DNA of 7,552 nt. Origin: an uncultured Amylibacter sp. (GTDB lineage Bacteria > Pseudomonadota > Alphaproteobacteria > Rhodobacterales > Rhodobacteraceae). The notes below the pieces were generated by a model. That model did not search any database, was not told the DNA's origin, and worked only from the letters and a program-made list of their open reading frames with translations. Position 1 is the stretch's first letter. Every line of letters starts with the position of its first letter. The DNA lies in the NCBI GenBank assembly GCA_938001995.1, contig CALLAV010000194.1, forward strand, positions 1 through 7,552, read 5' to 3'. Shown one piece after another: positions 4,861 to 7,552 of this stretch. Made by a program: the position numbers and the translations under genes.

Positions 4861-6309
4861 ATGTTTGATGTACGTCCAGCAATCTATGTGATTGGTCTTT
4901 TGGTTGTGGCGCTCGGTGGGACGATGATCCTGCCGATGCTAATGGACGTTTATGATGGCAGCGAGCAATGGTGGGTGTTTGGCCTGTCTGCGCTGTTGAC
5001 CGTGATTTCAGGTGGCTCCGTTGCGTTGGCCTGTGCCAACAGCAACACGGGCGGTCTGACCATCCAGCAGACGTTTATTCTGACCACAGGGGTTTGGGTC
5101 GTTTTGCCTGTATTTGGGGCATTGCCGTTTTGGGTAGGGGCAACCGACGCAAGTCTGGTGGACGGGTTTTTTGAAGCAATGTCAGCCTTGACCACAACGG
5201 GGTCTACAGTGTTCTCCGAACTGTCAACATTGCCTCGGGGACTCCTGTTGTGGCGCGGGTTGATGCAGTGGTTTGGCGGTATCGGGATCATTGTGGTGGC
5301 CATGGTGTTTTTGCCCGTTTTACGTGTCGGTGGGATGCATTTGTTTCGCACCGAAGGGTTCGACACGATGGGTAAGATTCTGCCTCAAGCGGCGCAGATT
5401 GCACGCTCGATCTGGTCGATCTATTTGGGGCTTACGATCGCTTGTATCGTTGCTTATTCGATTGCGGGGTTGGGGTTCTTTGATGCCCTGGTGCATTCCA
5501 TGACCACAATCGCGACGGGCGGGTTTTCAAATTATGACACAAGTTTCGCGCAATTGGGGGCAGGAGCGGAATATGTGGGCGCCGTGTTTATGTTGGCCGC
5601 CGCTTTACCGTTTGTTCGTTATGTGCAGGTTTTGAACGGATCTGCGCAACCTTTGTTCCGTGATAGTCAGATACGTGTGTTTTTCATGTGTGTTCTGGCA
5701 GTGATCGCGATCCTGTTTGTGTGGAACTGGGCTTTTGTGACATCAGATCTGGAGCGCTCGTTTCGCAAGTCCCTGTTCAATGGTGTGTCGATCATAACTG
5801 GCACAGGATATGCGTCCGACAACTATGGTCGTTGGGGCGATTTTCCTGTCACGTTATTTTTCATGATCGGGCTGATCGGTGGCTGTGCGGGGTCCACTAC
5901 ATGTTCGATTAAGGTGTTCCGTTTCCAATTGCTGTTCGCGTCGATTTCCGCGCAGATTAGGCGGCTGCACAGCCCGAATGGGGTGTTCACACCGAAGTAT
6001 AATAAACGGTCGGTTCCTGATGACGTTATGTCATCGGTCATGGCGTTTTTCATGTTCTTTTTGCTGTCCTTGGCGGTGCTGTCTGTGGCGCTGGGGATGA
6101 CGGGGCTGGACACGATCACATCTATTTCAGGGGCTGCGACGGCGCTGGCGAATGTAGGGCCAGGGCTTGGGGCAGAGATCGGGCCTGCGGGCAACTTTGG
6201 CGGCTTGAATGATACTGCAAAGTGGCTGCTGGCGATGGGAATGCTGGTGGGGCGGCTGGAATTGATGGCAGTGTTCGTGCTGTTCACTGCGAATTTTTGG
6301 AGAAATTAG
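4861..6309 (+). CDS. trkH: Trk-type potassium uptake protein TrkH
   Basis: A 482-residue inner-membrane protein of the SKT potassium transporter family, of normal TrkH length. Four membrane-pore-membrane repeats can be followed through their selectivity-filter strands: TTTGSTVFSEL (111-121), IATGGFSNYD (217-226), ITGTGYASDNYGRW (312-325) and LANVGPGLGAEIG (429-441), each with the filter glycine. GGCAGSTTCSIKVFRF (340-355) is the family signature after the third repeat, and R465 in GRLELMAVF lies in the last helix. It forms the K+ pathway and normally needs the cytoplasmic NAD-binding regulator TrkA, which is not in this window. ATG 4861 is chosen because MFDVRPAIYVIGLLV matches the usual TrkH start. 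The G-rich site GGGGAGGG (4840-4847) is 13 bases away, farther than usual, so initiation may be weak. The next gene begins 2 bases after the stop. Confidence 0.95.
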   Translation: MFDVRPAIYVIGLLVVALGGTMILPMLMDVYDGSEQWWVFGLSALLTVISGGSVALACANSNTGGLTIQQTFILTTGVWVVLPVFGALPFWVGATDASLVDGFFEAMSALTTTGSTVFSELSTLPRGLLLWRGLMQWFGGIGIIVVAMVFLPVLRVGGMHLFRTEGFDTMGKILPQAAQIARSIWSIYLGLTIACIVAYSIAGLGFFDALVHSMTTIATGGFSNYDTSFAQLGAGAEYVGAVFMLAAALPFVRYVQVLNGSAQPLFRDSQIRVFFMCVLAVIAILFVWNWAFVTSDLERSFRKSLFNGVSIITGTGYASDNYGRWGDFPVTLFFMIGLIGGCAGSTTCSIKVFRFQLLFASISAQIRRLHSPNGVFTPKYNKRSVPDDVMSSVMAFFMFFLLSLAVLSVALGMTGLDTITSISGAATALANVGPGLGAEIGPAGNFGGLNDTAKWLLAMGMLVGRLELMAVFVLFTANFWRN

Positions 6310-6311
6310 AT

Positions 6312-7552
6312 ATGAAGAGACCCCTGGGCGCGCAAATTTCCCATATGCTGAAAGACCGTGGTGTGGACACGATTTTTGGTATTCCGGGCGTACATAACGT
6401 TGAGATGTACCGCGGGATTGAGGAAGCGGGCATCACGCATGTTTTGGCGCGCCACGAACAGGGTGCTGGGTTCATGGCCGATGGCTATGCGCGTGCGACT
6501 GGGAAGCCTGGGGTGGCCTATGTGATTACGGGGCCGGGGCTGTGTAATATCATGACGCCGATGGGGCAGGCGTATAGCGATAGTGTGCCGATGTTGGTGA
6601 TTTCGTCGTGTCTGGATGAGACAGCGGCGAAAAAGGGGCAGTTGCACCAGATGAAAGACCAGAGGGCGGCTGCGGAGACAGTGTGTGATTGGTCTGAGGA
6701 GGCGAAGACAGCTGAGGCGGCTTATGAGTTGATTAACCGCGCCTATGCGGAGTTTGCGTCTGAACGCCCGCGCACAAAGCATATACAAGTGCCGATTGAT
6801 GTCTTGGGTACAAGTGCGCAGGCGGGTGTGTCCCGAGAGCTGGGGAATTTACCCATGCCGCGGGCTGAAGACGTCGCAGAGGTAGCGGCGGCGATAGATA
6901 CTGCACAGCGGCCTTTGTTTGTCTTTGGGGGTGGTGCTGCAAAAGTTGCGCAAGAGGCGCGAGCTCTTATGGCAAAGGTGAAGGCGTCATCCTTTACCAG
7001 CTACGCAGGCAGTGGAATTACGTCAGCAGATGATCCGTTGGCACATGGCACTTATCTGGCGCGATCCGAGGCGGCACGGGTGTTTGCAAAAGCTGATTTG
7101 GTTGTCGTCGTTGGCAGTGAGTTGGCGCAAACGGATACGTGGCGTGATCATTTGGGTCACAATTGCCCAATGGTCCGCGTTGACATTGACGCGAGCGTTT
7201 TTGCGCAGCCTCAAGTTAATCAACATACGTGCTGTCTGGCGGATGCGGCCTTGTTTTTGGACGCGTTGTGCGATGCCGTGAATGACAAAGCCACAAGCGG
7301 TTGGTCAGCGGAGGATGTGGCCAATGCTAAAGCGCGCTGGCGCGCAGAGACGGACGCAGAACGGCCGGGAATTGCAGATATAGTAGACCATGTCATTGAA
7401 GCCCTGCCAGACGGGTGCCAGATCTATTCGGACATGACGCAGTTTGCCTATGTCGGACGCGAGACAACGGTGATGACTGCACCAAATCTTTGGCATCACC
7501 CTTATGGCTTTGGCACGCTTGGGTATGCGCTGCCTGCGGCCATAGGTGGTAA
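6312..7552 (+). CDS. AruI-like thiamine diphosphate-dependent decarboxylase, C-terminus beyond window
   Basis: The frame is open from ATG 6312 to the right edge (413 codons) without a stop. The N-terminal pyrimidine-binding domain has TIFGIPGVHNVEMYRG (20-35) and RHEQGAGFMADGYAR (47-61), with E49 as the Glu that activates the cofactor. YVITGPGLCNIMTPMGQAYSDS and PMLVIS follow. A central domain includes RPLFVFGGGA and LVVVVGSELAQTDTWRDHLG. The C-terminal domain starts with YSDMTQFAYVGRE and LWHHPYGFGTLGYALPAAIGG; the GDG metal-binding motif lies past the edge. Among acetolactate synthase relatives, GIPGVHNVEMYRG and SDMTQ...GTLGYALPAAIG resemble AruI, the 5-guanidino-2-oxopentanoate decarboxylase of arginine transamination in Pseudomonas. 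The fold is certain; the substrate is an inference. GGAGA (6299-6303), inside the end of trkH, is its ribosome binding site, so translation is probably coupled to trkH. Confidence 0.88.
   Translation, partial: MKRPLGAQISHMLKDRGVDTIFGIPGVHNVEMYRGIEEAGITHVLARHEQGAGFMADGYARATGKPGVAYVITGPGLCNIMTPMGQAYSDSVPMLVISSCLDETAAKKGQLHQMKDQRAAAETVCDWSEEAKTAEAAYELINRAYAEFASERPRTKHIQVPIDVLGTSAQAGVSRELGNLPMPRAEDVAEVAAAIDTAQRPLFVFGGGAAKVAQEARALMAKVKASSFTSYAGSGITSADDPLAHGTYLARSEAARVFAKADLVVVVGSELAQTDTWRDHLGHNCPMVRVDIDASVFAQPQVNQHTCCLADAALFLDALCDAVNDKATSGWSAEDVANAKARWRAETDAERPGIADIVDHVIEALPDGCQIYSDMTQFAYVGRETTVMTAPNLWHHPYGFGTLGYALPAAIGG

Noticed and set aside
5823..6287. Minus-strand open frame inside trkH
   Set aside because: Low-complexity Ser/Pro/Ala composition antisense to conserved TrkH filter motifs; no ribosome site or family likeness.

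Overview
The window looks like ordinary chromosomal DNA of a marine alphaproteobacterium, most likely Rhodobacterales (Roseobacter group). This placement is inferred from protein character (long-form FolE2, MetZ, AruI-like decarboxylase), moderate GC and a SAM-II type riboswitch, which is typical of Alphaproteobacteria. No mobile element, CRISPR array, rRNA or tRNA is visible. The genes are tightly packed and no gap exceeds 190 bases.

Layout: (1) 1-374, minus strand, holds the N-terminal part of a Nu-class (YfcG/YghU-like) glutathione S-transferase that runs off the left edge. (2) A 74-base divergent gap (375-448) shows no promoter I can defend. (3) 449-2243 is a two-gene operon: a monomeric sarcosine oxidase-like flavoenzyme followed 22 bases later by a small P-loop kinase of the uridine kinase/CoaA-like superfamily, started by GTG. 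(4) 2244-2427 is a regulatory leader with a -35-like box, a SAM-II riboswitch (about 2288-2340), an overlapping candidate antiterminator and a Rho-independent terminator (2360-2390). It precedes metZ (2428-3609), O-succinylhomoserine sulfhydrylase. (5) folE2 (3685-4812), a type IB GTP cyclohydrolase with an N-terminal extension. (6) trkH (4861-6309), a potassium channel/transporter subunit, followed after 2 bases by (7) an AruI-like thiamine diphosphate enzyme (6312 to the right edge, incomplete).

How the genes may work together: MetZ makes homocysteine, and FolE2 starts tetrahydrofolate synthesis, which supplies the methyl group that turns homocysteine into methionine. The SAM riboswitch would close the loop by stopping metZ transcription when SAM is plentiful. 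The flavoenzyme/kinase pair has no assigned joint pathway. The coupling of trkH to the decarboxylase looks like shared transcription rather than an obvious shared function.

I see no clearly new multi-gene system. The most informative element is the metZ leader, where a complete ligand-to-terminator switching scheme can be drawn from the bases alone.
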